Shown piece by piece: positions 23,981 through 35,741 of a DNA stretch of 64,000 nt (positions are counted from its first letter, which is position 1; every line of letters begins with the position of its first letter). The stretch is taken from assembly GCA_025765615.1 (NCBI GenBank), contig JAIVFJ010000017.1:310001-374000 (forward strand), written 5' to 3'. Made by a program: the position numbers and the translations under genes. This stretch comes from Zopfochytrium polystomum (taxonomy: Eukaryota; Chytridiomycota; Chytridiomycetes; Chytridiales; Chytridiaceae). Under the pieces are notes generated by a model. The model worked only from the letters and a program-made list of their open reading frames with translations. It did no database searches and was not told the origin of the DNA.

Positions 23981-25276
23981 TTAGTGCTGAGCGTCCAATA
24001 AAATTTGGACTACTTTTTGAACTGCATCACCGTCTGTCTCCACACGAGAGTACTCTGGAAGACCCGGAAGTCCCATGAACACTGCCCATGATTTGTTAGT
24101 GCGGAGCTCAATTCCCCATACACCAACCATTTGGGTTTCGGAACACCATGGGCGACTCGGTGGTTTTCATTAGCGCCATGTGGACTTCTTTGACGCCAGT
24201 TGCGGCAATAATTCTCTTCAAATTTCGAGGCGTCACACCTGCAGCGAGACACTAAGCCGACTAGTTGCCAGAATACAAAAGAAGAACAAACCTCCTCCTG
24301 GCAATAGTATAATACGTCCTTTGGCTTTCGCGACAAGCGCCGTGAGCAGCTCGAGTCCCTCGAGCGCTCCCGAGTCCTGTCCGCTGGTCAAAATTCGCTG
24401 AATACCTCCCACAGAGATTATGTCCTCCATTGCTTGCTCTGGGTCACGACAGACATCAAAAGCACGGTGAAACGTAACTTGCAGTGGGCTCGCGAGTTTG
24501 ACGAGCCTGCAAGCGGGGTTATCAGCCGGTTGTGTAACGGAGCGAGGTGAATAACGAAATCGTGGTTGTTGAAAATCGCCGGAAACGAACATTCGCGTCT
24601 TCTCCACATCGATGGAGCCGTCCGGGTTGAGAAGGCCAAATACGACGCCCGCAACTCCGATGTCTTTGGCAGCCTGGAAGCCGTGTAAGTCGTGGAGTCA
24701 GGGCTTTCGATGGACGCAACGGGAGGATTGACGAACCTCAATATCAAGCTACCCCCCCGGAACAGTCGCGATAACCATTAACGTTTGACGGTAGCGTCTT
24801 CGTTAGAGCCCTGAGAACCAAGCTACCCGTTTCCTACTTTCATGATTTCAATCTCCTCATCAGTGTACACAAAGTCACCGCCGCGCGGGCGGATCATGAC
24901 CATGATGGGAATGTTGACGAGGCTTTTACACCGCTTGATTGTCCCAATCGACGGGGTTGTTCCGCCTGCATGTCCCGTCCCAACCGCGAACAAGAATTGG
25001 GTGATTGAGTGTCCCTGGACCATCGCCAAAGATCCTTTGGACCAAACCTTCGGTCAAGTTTGCTGCACGATTGGTAAGGTTGGCGAAACGATCGATGCAA
25101 CATCACAATGCTCCGACAATATCTTACCGCACAGCTCCACTCGCAGCGCACCATTCTGCTCTGATGATTGGTACTGTACAGTTAGTTTGATTTGGAGAGG
25201 ATGCCAGCGGCGCCTCCTGAAACAAACCTGCGGTGACGGCAGACTCGACCGTTTCGAGACACACTTCCAAAATCAT
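23981..25276 (-). CDS. CUTC: Copper homeostasis protein CutC
   Basis: TIM-barrel protein of the CutC family, linked to copper handling; its exact biochemical activity is unsettled. ATG at 25276 gives MILEVCLETVESAVTA, the family start. Further exons read EQNGALRVELC, GGTTPSIGTIKRCKSLVNIP with MIRPRGGDFVYTDEE, GVAGVVFGLLNPDGSIDVEK, LQVTFHRAFDVCRDP with ILTSGQDSGALEGLELL, a PGGG donor join to GVTPRNLKRIIAATGV, and EYSRVETDGDAVQKVVQILL before the stop. At the C-terminal end a 46-nt intron (24127-24082, CTAAC branch) removes an apparent frame break and gives FRNPNVFMGLPG. Small joins around the GGTTPS and IMK/AKDIG boundaries are less certain and may lack a few residues. Ubiquitous single-copy gene. 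Confidence 0.9.
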
Positions 25277-25503
25277 TTTTGCCAATCCATCCCGAGGTTT
25301 CATATTCGTCGCGTGGTGGGTTGCAGCAACGTGAGGCGGCCCCGATGGAACGCGAGTGATCCCACAAGAGGGATAACGCGTGTGCGACGCTTATTGCCGG
25401 CAGTCCAACTCATCCGGAGTCGTGTCCCAACGCGCCTGCCCGGCGGAACCGGGAATGCAGGCAGCGAGCCGCCCGTGCCACGGGCACCCAGAAAGTCTGA
25501 TCC
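25277..25503. promoter_or_regulatory. Divergent promoter region (CUTC / VPS54)
   Basis: 227 bases between the two divergent start codons; must contain both promoters or overlap with 5' UTRs. No specific element recognised. Confidence 0.45.
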
Positions 25504-28500
25504 ATGTCAGCAGCTCCGCGGGGGCGGAGCAGCCCTGCACACCACAATGCCTCCGTCACGGCGTCCCCCGCAGGATCGCCAGATCGCCCGCAACACCAGT
25601 CTCCGCAGCACAACAAGCGCGCGTCGGTCACGGAGAGTCCGGTAGAGAGCTCGATTTTCGCGATTCTGGAGAACGAGCACATGTGGACGGTCAACGATAT
25701 CGGCCAAAATGCGATCTCGGTGAGGGCGATTTTGGTGGCGGTGCTCGCGGCACCCCATCCGTCCAACGATCTTCATACTAACTGAGCGCAGGGTATAATT
25801 ACAGATCCTGTTGCGGCGTCCAAAGGGACCCAGAAGCCTTTGAAAGGAATGGATAGTCTTCCGTCTATACCTGTCACACCGATCAAGAAAGTCCGCACTT
25901 CTGATTTCGACCCCTTCGTAAAAAGCCTGGCCGAGGTGTTCGACAAGTATCAGTACAATCGCGCGATCGGGGTGTCTGCGGCAACCGAAGGAACTCCAAC
26001 ACTGGCTAGCTTCGAAGAGCGAGAATCTCCGTCCTTCACTAACTTGGTGGAACTAACTAATCGCCTAATCGTCAACGACGAAACTTCCACGAGAAAGAAA
26101 AACAGCGGCCTGACCGTTTCCCAACGAACTCGCCTCCTGTCAGCTCACGCCCCGCCACTCGAAACGGTTCCCTCCGTCTTCTTTGATCCATCGTTTGATC
26201 TCGGAAATCCCACAACTTTCACGCAAGTTTGCGAGAACGCTGACTTTTCAAAACTCACCCTTGCCGACGTCAACCTCACTTCATCATTACTTCAAGACAA
26301 GCTCTCCCTCCTTCAAGACACCGTGGACGTGCATCTCGTAAAAGAGATTTCGCGTCGTGCGACCTCCTTCTTTTCGGCACTATCCGCACTGGAGGCGCTG
26401 CATCAAGAGACCCAGTCATGCGTCGACCAAATTCACGCTCTTCGTGGCCGGCTTGGAAAGCTATCGGCAGTCGGCGTCGAAAAGGGACTCGAAGTCGCGC
26501 GGCTAAACACGCGGCGCGCCAACGTCGCGAAACTGACGGACGGGATCTCGCGCATCGCATCCATCCAGCAGACGCGCCCTGTGATCGCGTCGCTGGTCGA
26601 GCGAGGCGACTATATTGGCGCACTGGAACTCATGGACGACGCGTGGCGCGAGCTCAAGGGACTGCGCGCGCCGGGAGACGACGCAACCGCCGCGGCCGGC
26701 GAAACCGCGTTGGACTTGCAAGGGGTGCAGGGAATCGAGCACCTCGGCGTGCAGCTGCGCGAGATTTACGGGACGACGGAGATGCGAATCCAGGAGGAGC
26801 TGGTTGCGCTGCTCGTCGGCGAGGTGCGGGCCATTGTGGAGTCGGTTGATCGCTCGATTGGCATGTCTCCACGGTTGGTTGGGTTACCCGCATCGAGGTG
26901 GATCGGAAATATTTTGAAGATGAGAAACGGCGCTGTCCCGACCGACGACGCTGTTCACTCTGGAAAAGACGCTCCGTTTAACGAAATTACTGTTCACGAT
27001 GCTTTCGACGGATTTGAAGACCGCTTGACTCCGCTTGTGTTCGCCCTTCTCAAAATTGACAAGCTGGGGCCAGCTTTGCAGGTTTATAAAGACAGCCTTA
27101 TAAAGGAAATAAAAGTGCTGACGAAGAAGGTAAGCTGTATGAATGGAAATTGCACTGGAACTAACGGAGATAACGGCAGTGCTACCCTGGATTTGAAGAT
27201 GCGTCGCATCGTTCATCATCCCCAGACAAAAGAGAGCAGCGAATGTGAGTTTTGCGATCATTGCAATTCTTCCTCCTAACAATGCGCAAAAGGATGCTGT
27301 CGCGGCAACTCAAGTCGATGACTTTTGATTCATTTTTCGACTTGCTGATTCAAGTCTACAGTATCTTACTGCATATCCTTCAACGAGCTGCACTTATCAA
27401 CAGCAGTCTTAAAAAAGTCTTTGTTGAGGCGAAACAGCAGAATATTTCCGTTGGCTCCATTACACTCAGCAACGCGAGCGTCGATAAAGAAGAGATCCGG
27501 TCTTCTCGACGGAAAGATGCTTCTAACGTTGCTGCCGCCGATGACGACGACGACGATCTTGGCCTGTTTGATTCGCTACCGACGCCACTCGTTAAAGCCC
27601 GGAGCGACGGCTCAATCTCAACTGAGTCCTTGCATAATAGCGACGAGCAGACTAGCCCATCGCTGCAGGACTCTGCGTTCGCCCAGCTAGCAGCGGAAGC
27701 GAACGAGGCGCTGCAATCGGCGTCCGACCTGTCCAATGCGCGCTGCGCAAAGCTGTTTGCTGTGCGGTCCGAGCAAAACGCGCAGCTGAATGCAAAGGAC
27801 TTTTATCGGCTGCTAGGGGCCACAAGGGAGTTTATTTCGGGGGGAGAGACTCTGTGCGGACATCACGGCGTTGGGCTGAAAAGCGCGATGCAGAGCCAGG
27901 TTTGGGTGTTTCGGAACCTTTGAAAAAAACTTGCGCTCTCCGACTGATCAGTCCCTTCATTTTTTTGCCAACGGCTAAACAAAGGCCCGCGCGTACCTCA
28001 CCCATTTCCACGACGAGCGGTCAAAACAGCTGGCGATTGTCGTCGAAAACGAGCAGTGGGTCAAAGCGCCTGTGCCGATCGACTTTCAGGAAATGGTCGA
28101 CGGCTTGGTCGCGGCCGGTCATATCCCTGCCGAAGCACCCCAGGCCAACGGGGATGGCGATCAGGAGCAGGAGTTTAGCACGGCGGCGGACGCGGACGAG
28201 TCGCCGACAGAAAAGCAAGGGGCGGATTCGCCCGCTCAGAACAGCGCTGGCGCGGTCAAGATGGGAAACCAGCTCGTTGTGGACGGACACCGATTCTTTG
28301 TGGCGGGATGCGTGCTGCTTTTGTCAAAGACGTTGACGGATTACTTGCAGTGTTTGACAAACATCCCATCTCTCACGACTGAAGTGCTTCAACGGATTTT
28401 GGAAATATTAAAGGTAGTGCATTGTCTGGATTCATTCCTTGCGGCAAGGTAACCTTCCTTCATGGGCAGATTTTCAATTCCAAAATCTGCCAGTTGATTT

Positions 28501-29715
28501 TGGGGGCGGGAGCGACAAAATCTGCTGGGCTGAAAAACATCAACGCGGGTCACATCGGTAAATCGAGCAGGTTTCACGGCTCTGCTTTTGCTGACTGACC
28601 TCGGCTAGCTCTCGCATCACAATCGATTGGGGCTATGCTTGCACTCATACCCCACCTGCGGGCTGCTATCGAATGCAAGCTGCCGCCAAAACAAAAAGTT
28701 CTGCTCAGTGACTTTGATCGACTATCGAAGGTGACTCTGTTGTCCATGTCTCTTCGCCAACGGCAAAATGGTTGACTTTGGATCACAGGACTATAAAGAC
28801 CATCAGACGGAACTATTTGCCAAACTGGTTGCGATTATGAGCGAACGACTGTCAGTTCAATGCAAGCATCTTGTGGTGAGTATCTTCCAGTTTTAGAGGC
28901 AAGCGCGAAAGTGAGGTCCTTATGCATTTTACAACCCGTCAAGGCACTGAACTGGGACGCGTTGGACTCGAACGACCTGGTGTCTGACGGGTCAAGTTCC
29001 ACCCACATGGCGACGCTGGTGAAAGAAACCACGACCCTCCACCGAGTTCTTGTGAAGTACTTGGACAACAAAACGCTGCGGAAAGTGATGGCCGACGTGT
29101 TTCGGGAGTACAACAGGAAGATGGAGGACGAATTGAAGAAAATTGACTTGTTTACGAGTTCGGGGAAGAACAGGTGTGATTTCCCTCAAACTGTGGCGGG
29201 CCGGCTTTTGTTCTGACGGATCTTTCACCCTTAGGCTCCTCATCGATGTGCAATTCCTGCTTACGAGCCTCTCATCCTTCGAAGGCATCGACGGCCCGGG
29301 CAACCACCTGGAGGTGGTGGTAAACAATATCCGAATCAAGGACCGCCGAACGTATACCGCAACGTCATCCGCAGCATCCGCTGGTGCGGGCTCTGCTGCC
29401 AGCCCGGGGTCCGGATCATCCTCAAAGCCGCCGGCGACGGCCGCGTCATCTACGCCGAGAAATGCGGGTACGGGACCGCCCCATCAGCCAAACAGCCGGA
29501 CCAGCAGCCTCGTGGCAGCTGCCGCGGCCGCTGGCGTCTCTCCCGCCGCCGGTGCGAGTGTCGGTAGCGGCGGCGGCTCTGCGGCGAGCGGACTTGGGGC
29601 GCTTAGCGCGCTCGGTGGATTTGGGCTGGGAGGGGGTGGCGGCGGCGGAAGCGGAGGAGGGGGCGGGACTTCGCCTGTGGGCAAGAAGGGATTCGGGTTC
29701 GGGAAGAAGGAGTAG
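25504..29715 (+). CDS. VPS54: GARP complex subunit Vps54
   Basis: Tether of endosome-derived vesicles at the trans-Golgi (GARP, with Vps51-53). Ten exons keep phase: 25504-25719, 25792-27129, 27180-27244, 27293-27899, 27985-28413, 28470-28557, 28609-28730, 28789-28875, 28944-29173 and 29235-29715, about 1220 residues. Landmarks: MWTVNDIGQNAIS near the N-terminus, PSVFFDPSFDLGNPTTF, VDVHLVKEISRRATSFFSAL and ALHQETQSCVDQIHALRGRL (coiled coil), KARAYLTHFHDERSKQL in the second half, then the Vps54 C-terminal helical domain with LTNIPSLTTEVLQRILEILK, CQLILGAGATKSAGLKNIN and LPPKQKVLLSDF. A Ser/Ala- then Gly-rich tail ending GKKGFGFGKKE is an extension with no assigned role. The first intron (25720-25791) has a yeast-like TACTAAC branch site. 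Confidence 0.95.
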
Positions 29716-30047
29716 TGCGTGGGAGTGCGACAACCAACGTATTACGATTCGCATTATTGATACAGCAGTACCATTTTGCGTGCCCTTCGTTGTCGTGTCG
29801 GTGTGGGTCTTGCGGATTCCAGAAGGGGAGCAAGCCAAGATTCCCTTCTTTAACGCACAAGACAGACAGGGAAACAGACAGACAGGAAGACAGACTGGCC
29901 GGAGCAAATTTGCACCAATCCGTTGAATTCATGAAAAAAGAGAGAAAAAAAAACGGAACAAAAAAAACAGAACAAAAAAAATCCAAAAACAAAGAAAAAA
30001 AGGAAAAAAAACAATCAAGCAGAGTCATCAAGCAAGCAACAGAGCCG
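29716..30047. other. Intergenic region, A-rich before the LRR gene
   Basis: 332 bases. Contains GACAGACAGGGAAACAGACA-like repeats at 29864-29895 and an A-rich tract (29932-30015) just before the ATG at 30048; likely 5' UTR and promoter. Confidence 0.5.
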
Positions 30048-32319
30048 ATGGGCGCCACCGTCAGCAGGTCGGCCGCCGTTGCGGCGCTTCCGCTCGCATA
30101 CGCAAAGGCCCCCTCGAACTCGGGCCATCGCAGCTCGTCGGCGTCGGCGTCCGACGCGGGCAACGGCACCGGCGGGGCCTCCGCGCGATCGCGGCACCGC
30201 AGCTCCAGGCAGGTGCGGCCCGATGCCGCGGTCGTCATCGCCGCAATCGACGAGTTGAACCTCGACTTCCACTCCGTCCACCCGCTGCCGGCCGCCGCAG
30301 CCACACCTGACCTGCAGCCCGCACAGCCCGCACAGCGCCCCCACGCCCCACCCGCCGATCCGCACCCACCGCCAGTGGGACCCCGCCGCCATGACCCTGT
30401 CGCTGGCGCCGGGGCTGCCGATGTGGGCGGCCCCAGCCAGCTGGATGAGAATTGGAGCAGCAGCAGTTCCCGTTCGTCATCTCTGCCCAACGGCGGCGGG
30501 GACGCCGGATCCAACAGCAGCTCGTCTTCAACTTCGCCTGTCATCAACTCCTTTTCGTTGCGCCGGAGCCTGGATATCGTCCCTCCGCGGATCGTTGACC
30601 CTACCTTCTCGCACGTCCCTTTTCCCCTACCTGACGGAGGCCCGTCGCACCATGGGCTCCAATATGCCACCCCACCTTCGTCATCCCCGGGATTGGCCCG
30701 TAGATTCGGGTTTATGAAGCCACGGGAGGATCTTTCGGAACTAGATCCGCTTGCGGTGGCGTCGTCACCGGCGGCCCGCCACTTGTACTCTGCAGCCGAA
30801 GAGGAGGCTCATGCTCTGGAATACTTGGAGGGAGAAGACGAACAGGCAATCGAAGCCTATTTGTTTACGCTGAAGCTTGATCGTGAATCTGAGGAGTACC
30901 GGTTGGCGAAGAGGCTGAAAACGATCTACTTTGGTCAGCAAACCTCGTTCTCGGCTGTGGGTCTCTGTTCGATGCGGCTGAAGTACATTTCGCCGAATAT
31001 TGGCTTGATGTACTCAACGGTTATTCTACAGCTGTAAGCAACAGTCGACTCTGACTTCTGTATCCTTTTCCTAAATCGTTTTATTTCTTCGCAGCTGCTG
31101 CAATGACCTCACGAGCATTCCACCTGAGATTGGGTACCTGAAGAAGCTGCAAATCTTGTCGCTAGAGAACAACAAAATTGTCTCATTGCCTGCCTCCATC
31201 GGTTACCTCTGCGATCTGGTTGAGTTGAACGTGTCCAAGAACAAGTTGGCGGCGGTCCCAAATTCGATTGGAATGCTATCGAAGCTGTCTGTCCTCGCAC
31301 TTGACCACAACAGCATCACGTCGCTTCCCTCAGAGATTGGGAAGCTCAAATCGCTAAATTCGCTGAATGTATCCTTCAACCCGATCAAAGTTTTCCCCGC
31401 CGAGATTGCACGCCTCAAGTTTTTGCGAAGGATATTCCTGGAAGAGTGCCCATTAGACTTAGAGGTGCCCCCACCTCCAGTAGATATTCCAGCACAAGTT
31501 CCATCCTTGAAAGAGCTCGTTGGCCGACACATTATCCGAAACAGAGTGCCAATCCACTCATCGATGCCGCAGCACCTGAAGGACTTTCTCGCGTCGGCAC
31601 GACCTTGCTCGTTTTGCGGCGGACCATTTATGGATGTCGTTGTTATCCGTAAAAGAGTAATGGAGAAGGGCGAAGATTCGATTCCCCTCGAATATCGTCT
31701 TTGCTCGGTGCACTGGACAACAGAGGAAGAGCGAATACAAGCCATGTTTGCGCAGAGACCGAGCACTGCGATGCCACCCGCGAGCGCCGCGCGCGCAGCT
31801 GTACCCGGCCGTTCGTCCGCGCGGCTGTCGAAAGCGGCGGCTTCAGAGCAGCTAAAGGAATCCAGCAGGTCTCGGGCACAGTCGGCAACAGCTTCTGCTC
31901 TAACACCGTCATCCTCCAAGTCGTCACTCTGGCGGCTCTCCTCTTCTCACTTAACCTCCCGTCAGCAGCGAAGCCAGCAGCACCTAGCTGCCTCATCAGG
32001 TTCCACTGCCTCGCCGTCACCTTCTGCGTCTCCTTCTGCGTCTCCTTCTGCGTCCCCACGCCCATCCCGACGGCCTCTTTCCGGGTTCTTCAAGTTGCCT
32101 CCTCTAAAAAATAACGCGACACAAACCTCATCGCAAGACGGGCCGGTAGCCGGGGAGGAAGCCATAGAAGAAACGATGGAGCCCGTGAGCTCACTCATGC
32201 GATCTCCGTCTCTGCCGATGCTGCCAGAGTCTTCTCCGAGAGTGATTCGGGCGAAAGTGATGAGGCTGAATCGATTGCGGTCATCGAGGAGCATTTCGTC
32301 ATTTGGACCATTTGAGTAG
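30048..32319 (+). CDS. Leucine-rich repeat protein with N-myristoylation signal and CxxC module
   Basis: Two exons, 30048-31033 and 31095-32319, about 736 residues. The start MGATVSRS fits the N-myristoylation consensus (Gly2, Ser6), suggesting membrane attachment; the ATG is the first in a long open frame and follows an A-rich leader. After a low-complexity region comes EALEYLEGEDEQAIEAYL, then LRRs of the 23-residue intracellular type (LTSIPPEIGYLKKLQILSLE, VSLPASIGYLCDLVELNVS, AAVPNSIGMLSKLSVLALD, TSLPSEIGKLKSLNSLNVS). Behind the LRRs is a conserved-looking module, CSFCGGPFMDVVVIRKRV and PLEYRLCSVHW, that I associate with fungal LRR proteins and that could bind zinc. The tail is Ser-rich with three PSAS repeats (32015-32055). 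Probably a signalling adaptor. Confidence 0.88.
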
Positions 32320-32888
32320 ACGGGTTGCCGCTTTACTCTTGGCATGCGAACCTATAAACCACTGCAGATTTCAACACCAGTTCTTCGATTTCTGCGATCA
32401 TGATTTATTTTTGTCTAGTGGCAAGCCCACTTTTATGTTCCCCGCGTTCTTCGCATATGTAGGATGTTTCCAAGGACCTGATATTTATAAATTTTCCCTT
32501 CTTCTCTCTCTCTTATTTCCTTTAACTCACCCGCGCCTTACTCCTTCCTTTTGTCGAGCGTTTCAATTTCCCAAATTGTCCGCCCGGTGGGACCTGCCTG
32601 GGAAGAGTCCCACCGTCCACCTTTTTTTCAATTCGTGAAGCATTCCGTCCAGCTTAGTCCCTACTTCTTGAAACGTTAACTTTCCGTGGATACTCAAATA
32701 TATGCTCGAAATACAACCTGCCCTGAAAGGTCCAGTTGGGTTGGGAACGCCATTTAGGCTTTATTTCAACATTAAAAAGGCTTGTATTCGACAAATTCCA
32801 AGTCACGTGCCAGGGCTCAAGCCAAAGAAACGAGTGACTTGTCGGGTCCGATCTGCGCAGCCGAGCAGATCATTTGGGAACAATCGCG
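32320..32888. other. Intergenic region, no gene seen
   Basis: 569 bases between the LRR gene stop and the SF3A1 start; T/C-rich in the middle. Nothing coding recognised. Confidence 0.5.
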
Positions 32889-35500
32889 ATGCCAGAAGCG
32901 GAGCCCAAGGAGGACGTTGCCGCACCCACGTCCGTTATCGGGATTATCTACCCACCCCCCGAGATCCGGAAGATCGTCGACACGACTGCCACATTCGTAT
33001 CACGCAATGGCGTTCAATTCGAGGCCAAGATTAGGGAGGACAAAAAGCACGATCCAAAGTTCTGCTTCCTGAACCCCATGGACCCATACCATGCGTACTA
33101 TTCATTGAAGGTCAAAGAGGAGAGAGAGGGCAAAGGTTAGTATATGTTCCAGGAGGTGATGACGAACTAATGAGCTCCTATTGCGCAAAAATCCAGCCGA
33201 GCCAAAAGAGGAGGCGGCAAAGGTAGGTGTAACAGCCCGTTAAGAATGAATATCCGACCTTTCAAACCAGGCGCAACCGACTGAGACTGTGCCGGAAGCA
33301 GCAAACGGAAAGCCGGTCCCGAAGCAGCCTCCCAGATTCGAGTTTTTGGCCGAAATGCCAGCCATTTCCGCCCAGGATCTGTACGTATTCCTTTTTTTCT
33401 TTGTTTTCTCTCTATGGCATGAGAGATCATTAGTTCTGAACATATGCCTACCAGCGACATCTTGAAGTTGACCGCGCAGTTTGTGGCGCGTAACGGGCGG
33501 CAGTTCCTGAACATTTTGTCGCAGCGAGAAGCGCGAAACTACCAATTCGACTTTTTGCGACCCAACCACAGCCTTTTCAATTACTTCAATAGCTTGGTCA
33601 CCCAGTACAACAAGGTGCTCATGCCGACGAAGGTGCAAACAACACGGTTGAAAGCCAGCGTGAAGAACAAGTTTGAGGTCCGACCAACTACAACGGTTGT
33701 AAACGGCATGCTCACCGCAAAACAGATTCTAGAGCGAATCAACCAACGCGTGGACTATGAAATGTACCAGGAAGAAGAGAAGAAAAAGGCTGAAGCCGAA
33801 GCCGATGTTGAGCGAAGTGAGTTGGCGCCCACTGCAACTGTCACATTTTCTGACACCAGTTCATAGGGGCGTATGCAATGATTGATTGGCACGACTTTGT
33901 GGTTGTTGACACTGTTGAGTTTGTCGACGCAGATGAAACACTTCCCCTGCCGGCTCCAATGAGCATCATGGATCTAGAGAACATGACCATGGCTCAAAAA
34001 CGCCAAGCCGTTGTGTTCGAGGCTGCTGCAGCCCTCGACATTGAGGAGGAAGACCAAGAAATGGATGTAAGTTTTTTGATCAAAAGCCTTTCTTTTCTCA
34101 TTGCCATTCAGATGGAGGACGCAGAGCCTGAGGATGCAAAAGAGGAAGTTAAGCCGACTCCGGCCGCGAACAGTGCTCCAAACCCTATAAAAATCAGAGC
34201 GGATTATGCCCCGAAAGGTAATTGGAGATATTGTTTGTCAGAGATTGACTTTTTACAGCTGGGAAGCCGTCCGCTGCTCCTGAGCCCATGCAAATATGTC
34301 AGATCTGTGGTGTCGCGATCAAAACATCTGAAATGGACGAGCACGTTCGAATTGAGCTACTTGACCCCAAATGGCGGGAACGAAAGCAAGCGCTGGAGGC
34401 AAAGAAGCGTGACTCCAACCTGCTTCAAGGAGGTAAATGCTATGTGTTGGAGACCCAAAAAAATGATTCGTTCAATCCTAACCATTCATGCCAGTTGACG
34501 TTGCTAAAAATCTAACACGGCTGTCTGGATACCGAACCGACATCTTCGGCAGTGATGAAGTCGAAATCGGAAAGAAGATTGGAGAGGACATGGAGAAAAT
34601 GAAACAAGCAGAAAAGGAGAAGGTCATCTGGGATGGGCACACCGCATCGATTGGCCACGCGACTCGTCAAATCCAACAACAATTCTCACTGGAAGACCAA
34701 ATTGCCCAGATACAAAAAGGCGATGAGAGGTATGGGCCGGATTGGTGTGCTCATAACTTACCCCCACTAGTGATGGCACTCCCAAAGTTGGACCACAATT
34801 GCCTCAGATTTCGAATCCTGTGAGTTTTCATAATGCGTACTTCGAAGGCTCACAAACCATTATCTAGCTGCCACCTCGACCTCCTCCCATCCCAGCATTA
34901 GTTCGCCCTCCGATGCCGATGGGTTTACCCTTACCACGTCCGCTGCCTGGATTCGTGCCCGGACCAGCAGTCCCGCCACCCTCGTTTGCCCCTCCACCAA
35001 GACTCCCTCCCGTTCCCCCCTCGATTCCCCCTCCAACCCACCCCCTTCCAGCCAAACCGCTTTCGCGCCCGCCTGAGCACGAGCTGGACAAGCCCGACGC
35101 GAAGCGGCAGAAGGGTGACGGAGAGGAGGCGCTGATGCCAGAAGCACAATTTATTGCGCTCAACCCAGTGAGATTTTGCTAGCTGTCGGTAGTTGTAGCA
35201 CTTCGTCTCGACCAACTCTTTCCTTTTACTCTTCTTTTGCGCACACTTTAGGATCCGATTGTCATCACGGTCCAACCCAGCTCGGGACCGCCCGTGACTG
35301 TGGACAGCATTGCGGTGACCATGACCGTGGAGGAGTTGAAGGAGAAGCTGTCGTCGCTGGTGTCGATGGCTCCGAACAAGCAGAAGCTCGTTCTGGCATC
35401 GGGCATCACGATGAAGAATGCGCTGAGCTTGGCGTACTACAACCTGAGATCTGGGGACACTCTCAACTTGTCGACCAGGGAGCGCGGTGGGAAAAAGTGA
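32889..35500 (+). CDS. SF3A1: Splicing factor 3A subunit 1 (SF3A1/Prp21)
   Basis: U2 snRNP component needed for prespliceosome assembly. Eleven exons: 32889-33135, 33197-33222, 33271-33380, 33455-33816, 33867-34066, 34112-34217, 34259-34432, 34495-34729, 34771-34819, 34868-35167 and 35252-35500; phases agree, about 685 residues. First SURP domain: KIVDTTATFVSRNGVQFEAK with FLNPMDPYHAYYSLKV. Second SURP: LTAQFVARNGRQFLNILSQR with FDFLRPNHSLFNYFN. Then the SF3A60-binding segment, MIDWHDFVVVDTVEF, CQICGVAIKTSEMDEHVRIE, a Pro-rich linker, and a C-terminal ubiquitin-like domain (MTVEELKEKLSSLVSM, KLVLASGI, YYNLRSGDTLNLSTRERGGKK). It keeps the metazoan-style ubiquitin-like end, whose RGGKK tail binds U1 RNA in animals; yeast Prp21 lacks it. 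Two introns are only 41 nt. Confidence 0.96.
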
Positions 35501-35741
35501 TGGGGGTTTGCTTCGTGCCCCAGTTTAAAAAGGTGTTTACATGAAAATAAAGCTTCATCTTTGAAGCATACTCTTTGCCGTTGCCGTCGGAACGGTTTCC
35601 AAGTCCGCGCAGTGTTCATGAGACAGCCCATTGCTGAAACTGATATGTATTGCTCGAAGCATCCTCAAACATGAAAAACATTGGCAAGAAAACCACCTCA
35701 AATAACCCGGAGCAAGAAATTTTTACATTCCCCTGGAAACA

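Noticed and set aside
24030..24140. Apparent frameshift at the C-terminal end of cutC
   Set aside because: A 46-nt GT-AG intron (24127-24082, minus strand) with a CTAAC branch restores FRNPNVFMGLPG and the conserved EYSRVE tail, so no shift is needed.
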